NCBI GenBank assembly: GCA_030694985.1
Contig: JAUYTV010000045.1
Location: 1 to 64,000 of the forward strand
Length of the DNA: 64,000 nt
Source: Methanoregula sp.
GTDB taxonomy: Archaea > Halobacteriota > Methanomicrobia > Methanomicrobiales > Methanospirillaceae
Reading direction: 5' to 3'
Numbering within the stretch: the first letter of the stretch is position 1; each line of letters starts with the position of its first letter. A program made the translations under genes and the position numbers. Under the pieces are notes generated by a model. The model made no database searches. It was given only the letters and a program-made list of their open reading frames with translations, and was not told where the DNA came from. Positions 35,470-45,078 of the stretch are shown here, in pieces.

Positions 35470-37011
35470 ATGAATTCACTCAGCCCATCCCCAAAACTTT
35501 CAAAAGATGAGGTTGAGCAGGGATTATCCAATATTATTTTCGATGGGATTACCACCCACACCTTTGTCACCCTGACCAGTGGTATCTTCCTTATTGCATT
35601 TGCTCTTGAACTTGGGGCACCAAATATTGTGATCGGTCTTCTTGCGGCAATCCCACCGCTTGCCGAGCTGGTGCAAATCCCGGCTGTAGGACTTATTGAG
35701 AAATTCCGGAACCGGCGTTTCATCACGATTGTAACATCAGTCATGTCACGCGGGCTCTGGATTATAATAGCCGTCATTCCATTCCTGTTCTCTCAGCAGA
35801 TTGGGATTTATTGCCTCATCTGTTTCCTGTTCCTGTACTCATGTATCTCATCTGTCAAGCACTGCTGCTGGAAATCATGGATGAAAGATCTCATTCCGGA
35901 TGAGATTCTTGGCTTGTTCTTCTCGCGCAGGATGGCACTTTCGTTTGCGCTTGCAACGGTACTCAGCCTGTGTGCCAGTTTCTTTCTCAATATCTGGCAG
36001 AGCGACAGTCTGCGGACGCCGGTTTATGGCTACTCGTTCATTTTTCTTGCCGGAAGCCTTATCGGTCTTGCAGGAACCTACTTCCTGATCAAAACACCCG
36101 AGCCACGGATGATAACAACCCCCGGTATTCCGCTCAGGCAACGGTTAACGGAATGGTATTCGGATACAAATTTCAGGAACCTGATTATTTTTTTGAGTCT
36201 CTGGAGCTTTGCAGTCAATCTTGCCGCACCTTTCATGACCGTGTACCTGTTAACACGCTTATCGCTTGACATTACCATCGTCATCCTCTTGTCTATTGTG
36301 AGCCAGATATGCAGCATCATGTCATTCCCCCTCTGGGGTTCAATAACCGACCGGTTCAGCAACAAGTCCGTGCTCAGCATAGCCGGCCCCCTGTTCCTGC
36401 TCTGTTTCCTTGCACTGACATTTACTAACCTGCCTGAACCCCACGCAGTGACATTTCCGCTTCTGCTCATCATCCATATCATCATGGGGGTTTCTACAGC
36501 TGGCGTTACCCTTGCTGCCGGAAACATCGGCCTGAAACTGGCACCGAAAGGATCTGCTACTTCCTATCTTGCGGGTATCAGTATATTCACAGCACTGGCT
36601 GCCGGGATATCACCGATCATCGGGGGATATTTTGTCGATCACCTTGCCGAATGCGAATTATCTTGGAACCTGACCTGGCGGAGTCCTAACCTCCAGATCA
36701 CTATCCCGACCCTCCATCTCCAGCACTGGGATTTTTTCTTTGTCTTTGCATTCCTGATCGGTCTGTATTCTATCCACCGTCTCTCGTATGTTCAGGAACA
36801 GGGAGAAGTTGATGAGCCAATCTTCATCCCCTCCCTTATTGCCTATGGTAGGGACATGCGGAACTTCTCAACTGCCGGCGGAATCAGGAATCTTCTGCGG
36901 TTCCCCATGAATGACATTGATATTCAGTCCGACAATAATGCTTTGCAGTGCCGTCTGGGCCAGAATCTGCAAGAAGTCGCAGATGATGACAGGAAAACGG
37001 GTAAACGGTAA
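35470..37011 (+). CDS. Major facilitator superfamily transporter
   Basis: A 513-residue membrane protein with about 12 helices. The block KFRNRRFITIVTSV between helices 2 and 3 fits the MFS cytosolic loop, and WGSITDRFSNKSVL near the middle is the second-half equivalent (GxxxDRxxxK). The substrate is not evident. The C-terminal ~80 residues are soluble. Stands alone upstream of the receiver-kinase gene. Confidence 0.85.
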   Translation: MNSLSPSPKLSKDEVEQGLSNIIFDGITTHTFVTLTSGIFLIAFALELGAPNIVIGLLAAIPPLAELVQIPAVGLIEKFRNRRFITIVTSVMSRGLWIIIAVIPFLFSQQIGIYCLICFLFLYSCISSVKHCCWKSWMKDLIPDEILGLFFSRRMALSFALATVLSLCASFFLNIWQSDSLRTPVYGYSFIFLAGSLIGLAGTYFLIKTPEPRMITTPGIPLRQRLTEWYSDTNFRNLIIFLSLWSFAVNLAAPFMTVYLLTRLSLDITIVILLSIVSQICSIMSFPLWGSITDRFSNKSVLSIAGPLFLLCFLALTFTNLPEPHAVTFPLLLIIHIIMGVSTAGVTLAAGNIGLKLAPKGSATSYLAGISIFTALAAGISPIIGGYFVDHLAECELSWNLTWRSPNLQITIPTLHLQHWDFFFVFAFLIGLYSIHRLSYVQEQGEVDEPIFIPSLIAYGRDMRNFSTAGGIRNLLRFPMNDIDIQSDNNALQCRLGQNLQEVADDDRKTGKR

Positions 37012-37138
37012 GTTCCGGTGGATTTCTTTAATATAGTTCTGAAAATTTCCGTGGTTTTTTACCGGGATGGACATAAGGGATTATATAGTGCCATGTTTTA
37101 TACCCATTGAGCAAAATGCCATGTGACAACTGATTGAA

Positions 37139-38680
37139 ATGGTTTTACTGATGTCAGTAATTTATGTCGATGACGGACCAGATCTCCTGGACATCGGCAA
37201 ATTGTTACTCGAGCGGTCCGGTTTTTTTTCTGTAACTACGGCACAGTGCGCACCGGATGCAATCCGGTCACTTGAACAGGGAAGATTTGATGCAATCATC
37301 TCTGATTACCAGATGCCTGGCATGAACGGGATCCAGTTCCTTACTCATGTGCGATCACGCTTTGGATCGATTCCGTTCATTCTCTTCACCGGCAGGGGGT
37401 GTGAAGAGGTAGTTATCGAAGCCATTAATAACGGGGCTGATTTTTACCTTCAGAAAGGTGGAAATCCTCTCCCAATGTTTGCCGAACTCGCACAAAAAAT
37501 TAAGATAGCAGTTGAAAAGCAAAAAACGATAGTAAGCATCCATAAACAAACAATAGTTCTGGAAGAGCGGGTCAAGGAACTGAACTGCCTGTACCGTTTT
37601 GCTGAAGCCATCAATAAACCCGGTGTTCCTTTAGATGCGATGCTTCAGGACTGTGTCGATCTCCTGCCATCAGGGTACAACCATCCTGAGTACACCAACG
37701 TCAGGGTTGTCTACCTGGAAAAAGAGTACACAACAACCGGCTTTAAGAAATCCGTCTGGAACCAGAACGCTCCTATAATACTAAATGGCGAGTGCGTGGG
37801 CACTGTTGAGGTCTCATACACCGGGGAATGGGCAGACCGGACAAAAGAACCATTCCTTGCAGAAGAAAATTCTTTCCTCAATGGTATTGTGCAGCTTCTA
37901 AAAAACTGTATAGCTCTGAAAATCGCCTCCGGACCTCTCAAAAAAATCGGCAGGAATCAGGAGATTGTAATTAGCGGGGGGATCTCCGGGCTTCCTGATC
38001 CCGGTCAGTTGTTGACAAGTGAGCGGACCCTGCGCCTTGCTGCTGAAAAAGATCTCCATGAATTACAGGAACAAAAAGAAATTCTGCTCAGTGAGATCCA
38101 GAACCGTGTCAAGAACAACCTGCGGGCGGTTCATAGACTGCTGGATCTTCAGTCCAAATATATACGGGACGAAAAGGTCTTAAAAGCACTTCATGAAAGC
38201 CAGAACAGGATAAGAGCTATGGCACTTGTCCATGAAATACTGTATCAGTCTCCCGAAATTACCAACATTGATCTCGATACGTATGTCAATACTCTGGCAA
38301 AAAACCTGTTTGAGTTTTACGGGATCAAAGAACAGAGAATCTCTTTACAGACCGATATCCCTGAAATTTTTTTAAATGTCAACTCGGCAATACCTGTCGG
38401 CCTTATTGTCAATGAACTGATGTCTAATTCTCTTAAACATGCATTTCCCAGTAAAAACAATGGTGAGATATTCATCAAAGTCCGGAAAAAGAATCATACA
38501 CTCTCTATGCTCTTCCGGGACACCGGAATTGGCATTCCAAAGGATCTGAACTGGCGCGATACAAAATCACTGGGATTACGGATGGTTTTTTCTCTTGTGG
38601 AACAGATGAAGGGTAATATCGGACTTGACCGCAGCAGGGGAACGGAATTTTCCATGGTGCTGGAGGAGAAGAAACCGTAA
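37139..38680 (+). CDS. Receiver-histidine kinase fusion with a histidine-less H-box
   Basis: A 513-residue cytosolic signalling protein. Residues 1-125 form a receiver domain (acidic pair Asp11-Asp12, phospho-acceptor Asp56 in SDYQMPGMNG, Lys106). A linker/sensor region follows (~145-300), then a HisKA_2-type dimerisation helix and HATPase. The H-box, usually HHRVKNN, reads QNRVKNN at 321-327: the phospho-acceptor His is Asn322. The ATPase motifs are intact (NELMSNSLKHAF 425-436, DTGIGIP 461-467, LGLRMV). The protein therefore probably cannot autophosphorylate in the normal way, and may be a phosphatase, a scaffold or an ATP-controlled switch. An ATG at 37151 is an alternative start. Confidence 0.88.
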   Translation: MVLLMSVIYVDDGPDLLDIGKLLLERSGFFSVTTAQCAPDAIRSLEQGRFDAIISDYQMPGMNGIQFLTHVRSRFGSIPFILFTGRGCEEVVIEAINNGADFYLQKGGNPLPMFAELAQKIKIAVEKQKTIVSIHKQTIVLEERVKELNCLYRFAEAINKPGVPLDAMLQDCVDLLPSGYNHPEYTNVRVVYLEKEYTTTGFKKSVWNQNAPIILNGECVGTVEVSYTGEWADRTKEPFLAEENSFLNGIVQLLKNCIALKIASGPLKKIGRNQEIVISGGISGLPDPGQLLTSERTLRLAAEKDLHELQEQKEILLSEIQNRVKNNLRAVHRLLDLQSKYIRDEKVLKALHESQNRIRAMALVHEILYQSPEITNIDLDTYVNTLAKNLFEFYGIKEQRISLQTDIPEIFLNVNSAIPVGLIVNELMSNSLKHAFPSKNNGEIFIKVRKKNHTLSMLFRDTGIGIPKDLNWRDTKSLGLRMVFSLVEQMKGNIGLDRSRGTEFSMVLEEKKP

Positions 38681-38995
38681 TTTTCTTGGGATCAATCCAA
38701 AAAACAGTAACGTTTACTATGAGCGTCCCTTGTCATAATAATTCCCGCCCAATCATTAGCCACATTCTAGACCCGTCCGACAGAAAATGGATTTAACATG
38801 ATTAATTATTAATAATAGCGGGGAATATTAAGTTATGATGTACCATCTTTTGGATCCCGGCACAATCAGACCTGGGCGGGTACATGTCGCAATGACTAAG
38901 CGGCAGCTTTTCTTCAGTAGATAATAATCTGGAAATTTTGTATCGTCAAATGACAGAACCTGCAAGAGGGTTCTGACTAAAATTTCAGGTGCATT
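38681..38995. other. Intergenic region after the receiver-kinase gene
   Basis: About 315 mostly A/T-rich bases. A short hairpin, AGAACC-N8-GGTTCT, lies at about 38955-38974, just ahead of the HEAT-repeat gene. No gene is seen. Confidence 0.4.
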
Positions 38996-39442
38996 ATGGG
39001 AATGATTTCGGATAAAATGGCTGATGAATGGGATAGTGCCCTCCCAAAAACGGATGGGATATACTGTCTCATCGAAAAAACAATGGAAAGCAGGAGTTCA
39101 AAAGTGCGGATCTGGGCAATCACAGCCCTCGGAAACAGCAAAGATCCCCGTGCAGTCAGGTCTTTAATTGACTGCTGCCAGGACCAGAACCCGGAGATCC
39201 GGCTTCGTGCAATTGAAGGATTGCAAAGCCTAAGAAGTGGTCGGGCAGTAAGTGTCCTTATCGACCGCCTCAGGGATAAGGAAGAACTGCCGGAAACCCG
39301 GCAGCGGGCCGCTGCTGCGCTGGCCACCATCAGAAGTTTTGGCGCGATTCGGGAACTGAATGAACGGCATGCAGATACTGAAGAAGATAGTGCGTTGCGC
39401 ATCTTCATCGGCAGTGAGCTGGACAGGGTGCACCAATGGTAA
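38996..39442 (+). CDS. HEAT-repeat (PBS-lyase-like) protein
   Basis: A 148-residue all-helical protein with about three HEAT-like repeats. Recurrent blocks are SSKVRIWAITALGNSKDPRA, NPEIRLRAIEGLQSLRSGRA and ETRQRAAAALATIRSFGA. Such small solenoids serve as protein-binding scaffolds. The minus-strand ORF over the same bases (38977-39471) lacks a pattern and is taken as a shadow. It lies 172 bases ahead of pycB; no specific partner is evident. Confidence 0.85.
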   Translation: MGMISDKMADEWDSALPKTDGIYCLIEKTMESRSSKVRIWAITALGNSKDPRAVRSLIDCCQDQNPEIRLRAIEGLQSLRSGRAVSVLIDRLRDKEELPETRQRAAAALATIRSFGAIRELNERHADTEEDSALRIFIGSELDRVHQW

Positions 39443-39613
39443 GCACTGGTGTCATTACGGCACCAGTTCATTCTTTTTTAAGATCGGGTTCTCCACTCAA
39501 AAACGCATGTACAGTCGCGTTTCAGCAATGGACTCGAAAGAGCAATGAGACCCGCGATGATTTATGTGTGGTTCAACCGATCGAATTTCTGAATGTCCCA
39601 AAGAGGTTGACCT

Positions 39614-41353
39614 GTGTACACTAAACATCCTCACAAAATCAGCATCACGGATACAACACTCCGCGATGCTCACCAGTCACTCATGGCAACCCGACTCCGT
39701 ACAGAGGATATGCTCCCCCTTGCACGGGAACTTGACACATGTGGTTTTTTTTCTGTTGAAGCATGGGGAGGCGCCACTTTCGATACCTGCATACGATTCT
39801 TAAATGACGATCCCTGGGATCGTCTCCGATCCCTCAAGGCCGAGCTGAAACAGACACCTATCCAGATGCTCCTCCGTGGACAGAACCTTGTCGGGTACCG
39901 TCATTACCCGGACGACGTTGTCGACAAATTCGTTACAACGGCTCATAACAGTGGTGTGGATATATTCCGGGTCTTTGACGCCCTGAATGATATCCGCAAC
40001 ATGACGCAGTCGATGAAACAGATAAAAAATGTCGGCGCCCACCTACAGGGCACCATATCCTACACAACGAGCCCGGTACACAACACAAAAACATTCATCG
40101 AGATGGCAGGGGAACTCTACTCGCACGATTGTGATTCCATCTGCATCAAGGATATGGCCGGGCTCATCATGCCAAACGCCACACAGGATCTGATTACCGG
40201 CATTAAAAAAGCAGTAGATGTAAAGATCAGCCTGCACAGCCATTGCACGAGCGGGATTGCTCCCCTGAGTTACCAGGCTGCGATCGATGCCGGTGTTGAT
40301 ATTCTTGATACCGCAATGTCGCCGTTCTCAATGGGTACATCCCAACCGCCGACAGAAAGTATTGTTGCATCACTCATGGGCACGCCGGGCGATACCGGCA
40401 TCGACCTGATTAAACTTCGTGCGGTCCGTAATACCTGCATGAATATCCGAAAAAAATATGCCGGTCTTATTAACCCGATATCAGAACGTGTTGACAGCGA
40501 TGTCCTCATCTACCAGCTTCCCGGAGGAATGATCTCAAATCTTGTATCCCAGTTGGCGGAACAAAATGCCCTCAACCGGATGGATGAAGTGCTTGCAGAA
40601 ATTCCAAGGGTTCGTAAAGAACTCGGATACCCTCCGCTTGTCACTCCCACCAGCCAGATTGTCGGCACACAGGCAGTTCTCAATGTCTTAGCTGGTGGAG
40701 AACGATACCGAACGGTGACACAGGAGGTCAGGGACTATGTCCATGGGCTCTACGGGAAACCCCCTGCGTTGGTCGACGAAGAGATCCGGAACCTGATCAT
40801 CGGTAATGATCCGGTGGTTACCGTCCGCCCGGCAGACCTGCTCGAACCCGCGTATGAAAAAATGAGAGGTAATGCAGAGAAGGCCGGGCTGATAAAAAAA
40901 GAGGAGGATGTGCTCACGTATATCCTCTACCCGGCCATTGCCCCTGCATTCCTCAAGGGGGAGAAAAAAGCCGAAGAGCTGCCGAAAAAAGAATCCCTTC
41001 CCAGTCAGTCGGGAGGGATTTCGGATCAGATGGAGGTGGAGGTGGATGGGGAGGTCTTCTCGGTCCGCATCGTATCTGTTGGCGGGAGCAAAGTTGTAGT
41101 GGCGGGAATCACACCACAAAAGATCCCACAAGGAGATGTTACCGGGGGCATTAAGAGCAACATGCAGGGTATGGTGCTCAAAGTCATGATCAGCAGGAAT
41201 GCTGCCGTAAAGAAGGGCGATACCCTGCTGGTTCTTGAAGCAATGAAGATGGAAAACCCGATCCACAGTCCCGTTGATGGGAAAGTCACTGAGATCTTTG
41301 TTGATACCGGAGATACGGTACAGAACGGTGATGTTCTGGTGGTGGTGCAATGA
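39614..41353 (+). CDS. pycB: Pyruvate carboxylase subunit B (carboxyltransferase plus biotin carrier)
   Basis: A 579-residue protein that transfers CO2 from biotin to pyruvate to make oxaloacetate, feeding the incomplete reductive TCA pathway of methanogens. The N-terminal HMGL-like TIM barrel begins ITDTTLRDAHQSL and carries the metal/active-site features; a PYC_OADA middle domain follows. The C-terminal biotinyl domain has LEAMKMENP with the biotin lysine. The start is a GTG with AGAGGTTGA upstream. The oxaloacetate-decarboxylase alpha family is similar, but the nearby pycA and the lack of membrane beta/gamma subunits favour pyruvate carboxylase. Confidence 0.95.
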   Translation: MYTKHPHKISITDTTLRDAHQSLMATRLRTEDMLPLARELDTCGFFSVEAWGGATFDTCIRFLNDDPWDRLRSLKAELKQTPIQMLLRGQNLVGYRHYPDDVVDKFVTTAHNSGVDIFRVFDALNDIRNMTQSMKQIKNVGAHLQGTISYTTSPVHNTKTFIEMAGELYSHDCDSICIKDMAGLIMPNATQDLITGIKKAVDVKISLHSHCTSGIAPLSYQAAIDAGVDILDTAMSPFSMGTSQPPTESIVASLMGTPGDTGIDLIKLRAVRNTCMNIRKKYAGLINPISERVDSDVLIYQLPGGMISNLVSQLAEQNALNRMDEVLAEIPRVRKELGYPPLVTPTSQIVGTQAVLNVLAGGERYRTVTQEVRDYVHGLYGKPPALVDEEIRNLIIGNDPVVTVRPADLLEPAYEKMRGNAEKAGLIKKEEDVLTYILYPAIAPAFLKGEKKAEELPKKESLPSQSGGISDQMEVEVDGEVFSVRIVSVGGSKVVVAGITPQKIPQGDVTGGIKSNMQGMVLKVMISRNAAVKKGDTLLVLEAMKMENPIHSPVDGKVTEIFVDTGDTVQNGDVLVVVQ

Positions 41354-41847
41354 TATCGCACATTAATTTACACAACGGTCCCGTAATGAGTGCGGCAATG
41401 AGGGCTCTTGAGACCGGAGAAGCCCATTATATCCTGATCTGGATCCCGGAAGCATCGGAGAACAAGCTGAAAAATCTTTTGGAAAAAGCATACTATGAAC
41501 GCTACACCCAAAAGAATGCGCATACTCATATTGTTGACTGGTATTTCACGACAGTCAATCACTTGCATTCCGGATATTTCGGGCCCCGTAATCTGGATAT
41601 TTCCAAAAAAAACCCGGAAGAAAAAATGACAATATCTCTTGTAGAGAGAGCCTTTGAGAACGGAAATTTCGAAGAGATAGGCACGATTATACCTGATACA
41701 CCCACTGGAGAAATGCGACAACGATTCGATGATGTTATGAAAAAGAGAGATTATCGTGAGAAAAATATTGCTGCTGGTCGTGTTTACGTTTCAGCGTTCA
41801 CCGATTTCATCGTATTTGTGAATAACATTCGTTCAGGGTCTATATGA
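41350..41847 (+). CDS. DUF6448-like protein inserted in the pyc cluster
   Basis: A 165-residue soluble protein that overlaps pycB by ATGA. It begins with HINLHNGPVMSAAMRALETG and includes HYILIWIPEASENKLKNLLE and a later IPDTPTGEMRQRFDDVMKK, which resemble DUF6448 proteins (in which a similar LDGPVVxAAxxALETGxV start is found). No function is known for the family. The translational coupling to pycB suggests a link to pyruvate carboxylase in this lineage, which is inference. Confidence 0.75.
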   Translation: MISHINLHNGPVMSAAMRALETGEAHYILIWIPEASENKLKNLLEKAYYERYTQKNAHTHIVDWYFTTVNHLHSGYFGPRNLDISKKNPEEKMTISLVERAFENGNFEEIGTIIPDTPTGEMRQRFDDVMKKRDYREKNIAAGRVYVSAFTDFIVFVNNIRSGSI

Positions 41848-42038
41848 GCGAAATAGAAAAACTCCTGATATCTGACCATGGAAGTACTCAGATACATATC
41901 AAGCGTATGGGATTACTCTGGGAAATGAATAAAACAATGAACCTGTTTGCAGATGAGAAAAATCAAAAATCATCGGAATGCGTTCCATCCGGACATTTAT
42001 ATGATGCGGATAGTCAGGGAGAACTGTATGAATCGTGA
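41844..42038 (+). CDS. Hypothetical 64-aa ORF coupled to the DUF6448 gene
   Basis: It begins with an ATGA overlap at the end of the DUF6448 gene and encodes a charged, soluble peptide (MSEIEKLLISDHGSTQIHIK...). No family recognised. It runs just ahead of a broken biotinyl domain, so it may itself be part of decayed sequence rather than a working gene. Confidence 0.35.
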   Translation: MSEIEKLLISDHGSTQIHIKRMGLLWEMNKTMNLFADEKNQKSSECVPSGHLYDADSQGELYES

Positions 42039-42069
42039 ATTGGCATTTGCTGCCGGACCGTGCCGGAGG

Positions 42070-42219
42070 GATTGTGAAGAAAAGAGAGACCCTGCTTGTT
42101 CTCAAATCAATGAAGATGGGAAACCCATTCCACAGTCAATGGATGACAAAGTCATCAAAATCTTTGTCGATACCGGTAATGCGGTCCGGAATGGTGATAT
42201 GATGCTGGAGATGAAATGA
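42070..42219 (+). pseudogene. Broken second biotinyl (BCCP) domain
   Basis: Frame 1 gives KRETLLVLKSMKMGNPFHS, matching KGDTLLVLEAMKMENPIHS at the end of pycB. A one-base deletion follows, after which the next frame gives DDKVIKIFVDTGNAVRNGD, matching GKVTEIFVDTGDTVQNGD in pycB. The two DNA segments align base for base apart from that deletion. The biotin lysine context (MKM) remains but the domain cannot be made whole. It lies directly against the pycA start codon, which overlaps its end. Confidence 0.85.
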
Positions 42220-43691
42220 AATATTTTGAAAAACTCCTGATTGCCAACCGGGGTGAGATTGCCATACGGGTGATGCGAGCCTGTCGCGAGCTCGATATCG
42301 AAACGGTTGCCATCTATTCTACTGCTGACAAGAACGCACTCCATGTAAAATATGCTGACGAGGCGTTCCATGTCGGAGAAGCCCACCCATCGAAGAGCTA
42401 CCTCAACATGGAGCGAATCATCGATATCGCCAGGAAAAGCGGTGCAGAGGCCGTGCATCCGGGGTACGGGTTCCTTGCAGAGAATTATAAATTTGCAAAA
42501 CTCTGCCTGGACGAGAACGTGACCTTTGTCGGACCGCGCTGGAAGACCATCAAGGCAATGGGGTCCAAGATCGGCAGTAAGCAGATAATGAGAGAGAGTG
42601 GGGTGCCGGTCATTCCGGGTACTGAAGGTGGCATCAAAGATCCTGAAGAGGCAAAGAAGATTGCGTCCGTTATCGGGTACCCGGTCATCGTCAAGGCGAG
42701 TGCCGGTGGCGGCGGTATCGGGATGCAAATCGTCAATGATGAGAAAGGGATGGAAGAGGCGATCTCCGCAAGCATGCGGATTGCCCAGTCTGCTTTTGGC
42801 GATGCCACGGTCTTTATCGAGAAATATCTCGTCAAACCCCGGCATATCGAGTTCCAGATCTTTGCTGATGAGCATGGCAATGCAGTCCACCTCTTCGAGC
42901 GCGAGTGCTCTATCCAGCGCCGGCATCAGAAACTGGTAGAAGAAGCACCCTGCACAATCATGACCCCCGATCTGCGCGAACGCATGGCAGATTCCGCCAT
43001 CAGGGTAGCAAAGGCATCGGACTACACCAACGCAGGAACTGTCGAGTTTCTCTACAGCAACGGGAACTATTACTTTATGGAGATGAACACCCGCCTCCAG
43101 GTTGAACATACGATCACGGAGTTCATCACTGGCGTGGACATTGTAAAACAACAACTGGCGATTGCCGCAGGTGAGCCCCTTTCCTTTGAACAAAAGGACC
43201 TCTCTATCCGGGGGCATGCCATCGAATGCCGGATCAATGCCGAAGATCCCCTCAACAACTTCGCAGCAGACCCCGGTAAGATCGTGCGGTACCGCTCTCC
43301 GGGCGGACCGGGCATCAGGATCGACAGCGGTATCCATATGGGCTATACCATATCCCCGGTTTACGACTCCATGATCTCGAAATTGTGTGCATGGGATCGC
43401 ACCCGTTATGACGCAATCAAGCGGATGCGCCGGGCCATCTCAGAGTATATTATCCTCGGAGTAAAGACCACCCTTCCACTTCACTATGCGATCATGAACA
43501 ACCAGCAGTATATAGATGGCAATACTCATACCCATTTCCTTGAGGAAGAACATATCTTTGACACTCTCGAACGCTATACACGTGATGAGGAGGCCCGGAT
43601 GCAGACTCTTGCAGGGTCGTTTGACCAGGGGAAAAAAGTCGCCGCGATCACAGCGGCGGTGAACACGTACCTGCAGCAGAAAAATGGCTGA
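42216..43691 (+). CDS. pycA: Pyruvate carboxylase subunit A (biotin carboxylase)
   Basis: A 491-residue ATP-grasp enzyme that carboxylates biotin on PycB using bicarbonate and ATP. Motifs are IANRGEIAIRVMRACRELDI at the start, the glycine-rich KASAGGGGIGMQIV loop at about 155-168, RECSIQRRHQKLVEEAP, and the metal/catalytic MEMNTRLQVEHTITE. Length is normal for an archaeal PycA or an AccC. Its ATG overlaps the end of the biotinyl relic. Pairing with pycB in the same strand favours pyruvate over acetyl-CoA carboxylase. Confidence 0.94.
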   Translation: MKYFEKLLIANRGEIAIRVMRACRELDIETVAIYSTADKNALHVKYADEAFHVGEAHPSKSYLNMERIIDIARKSGAEAVHPGYGFLAENYKFAKLCLDENVTFVGPRWKTIKAMGSKIGSKQIMRESGVPVIPGTEGGIKDPEEAKKIASVIGYPVIVKASAGGGGIGMQIVNDEKGMEEAISASMRIAQSAFGDATVFIEKYLVKPRHIEFQIFADEHGNAVHLFERECSIQRRHQKLVEEAPCTIMTPDLRERMADSAIRVAKASDYTNAGTVEFLYSNGNYYFMEMNTRLQVEHTITEFITGVDIVKQQLAIAAGEPLSFEQKDLSIRGHAIECRINAEDPLNNFAADPGKIVRYRSPGGPGIRIDSGIHMGYTISPVYDSMISKLCAWDRTRYDAIKRMRRAISEYIILGVKTTLPLHYAIMNNQQYIDGNTHTHFLEEEHIFDTLERYTRDEEARMQTLAGSFDQGKKVAAITAAVNTYLQQKNG

Positions 43692-43956
43692 TATCCAAGT
43701 GGAACTCTTACCAGAACTTTAACAGGTTTTACCTGGATCAAACCACTTTAATGCTGCGAGATTCTGCGGGGAGTTCAATGATTATCATATCTGAAAAATT
43801 ACCGGTTGACAAAAAAGACCCCGTAAACAATTTTTCAGTCACGTTAAAAAATACCCGGTAAAGAAAAGGATCTTAAATCATAAATTGAGTCAGGTTAATC
43901 CTCTCTGCACTCTTCAAAATGACACCCTTAACACATATACACGGAAGGAACCTCCC

Positions 43957-44772
43957 GTGATTGAATATTTCACTGCATTTCTGATATCGATTGGGATTGG
44001 CATTATTGCTGCCATCATCGGGCTTGGGGGAGGTTTTCTGTTTGTCCCCACCCTCACCCTCATCTTCGGCCTTGATACAAAGACAGCAATTGGCACGAGC
44101 CTTGCGATCATGGTCTTTTCATCAATATCAGCCTCATTCTGGTACCGGAAGCAGGGATTGATCCTCTTAAAAGTGGCACTGATCCTTATCATTCCCAGCA
44201 TGCTCACCTCCATGGCAGGTTCCTACCTCACCACGCTCGTCGATGCCCGGATCCTGGTAACCATATTCTGTCTCATGCTCACCCTGATCTCGCTCGAGAT
44301 GCTTTTTCCGTGGTTCCGGTTCCTAACAGAAATACGGTTTGGGCCTTCTTTTGTGCTGTCGGCGAGCGTGCCACAACAGGGCACTCAGCCAGTCAGCCGT
44401 ATCTGGTATTCCCACCTTATTTTCTGGGGCGCAGTTGGAGGTCTCCTCAGTGGGGTAACAGGAACAAGCGGTGGAGCGGTCTTCGTGCCGGCTCTCGCCA
44501 CAGCAGGTATCCCCATGCATTACGCCATTGCCACATCAATGTTTACGATCATCATCGTCGCATTAACCGGGGCTACAGCGAATGCTGCGTTCGGCCAGAT
44601 CGCGTGGCCCTTTGTTGCAATATATGGAGCCGGGGCTGCATTAGGCGCATTCATCGGGACCCAGATCGCCCCCCGTATTAAAGAGGCCCAGATCAAGAAG
44701 ATATTCAGTATCCTTCTCCTGTGCGTTGCTGCCCTTATGTTCCAGCAGAAAGTCCTGATAAGTTTATGGTGA
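43957..44772 (+). CDS. TauE/SafE-family anion exporter
   Basis: A membrane protein of about 271 residues with eight or so helices. The repeated blocks GIIAAIIGLGGGFLFVPTLT and GLLSGVTGTSGGAVFVPALA are the two halves of the DUF81/TauE fold. The track begins at a TTG (43885), but the GTG at 43957 has AGGAA upstream and starts just before the first helix. Members export sulfite, sulfoacetate or related anions; the substrate is not known here. Confidence 0.88.
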   Translation: MIEYFTAFLISIGIGIIAAIIGLGGGFLFVPTLTLIFGLDTKTAIGTSLAIMVFSSISASFWYRKQGLILLKVALILIIPSMLTSMAGSYLTTLVDARILVTIFCLMLTLISLEMLFPWFRFLTEIRFGPSFVLSASVPQQGTQPVSRIWYSHLIFWGAVGGLLSGVTGTSGGAVFVPALATAGIPMHYAIATSMFTIIIVALTGATANAAFGQIAWPFVAIYGAGAALGAFIGTQIAPRIKEAQIKKIFSILLLCVAALMFQQKVLISLW

Positions 44773-45078
44773 TCGTTTCAGAAAATGGTGCATTTGGCAC
44801 CCGTAAGACATATCCCAAAAATTTTTTAGATTAAAAAAGTGAATGAAGTTGCTGCAGTTGGGGCCCGGTTTATCAATTTTTTCGTAACTTTGGTGTAATA
44901 TATTTCACAGAGATTTGGTTTTATTATAAGAATAAAACTATGCGAATAAATAATTCTTTAAAAAAAAACATAAAACCTCTGTTTTTCATAGATATCAATA
45001 TGTATCACCTCAGGTCAACGATATAATTATGAACTCTGAGATGGTGAGTGCATCCGGACAGTTCAATTGGAAGTGGTT

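Noticed and set aside
36868-37074. Short minus-strand ORF at the MFS/receiver-kinase junction
   Set aside because: Overlaps the MFS C-terminus and has no family features or ribosome site.
38977-39471. Minus-strand ORF of 164 aa opposite the HEAT-repeat gene
   Set aside because: The plus frame has clear repeat periodicity; the minus frame is low-complexity Ser/Arg-rich.
42102-43337. Minus-strand ORF of 411 aa under pycA
   Set aside because: pycA has complete biotin-carboxylase motifs on the plus strand; the reverse frame has none.
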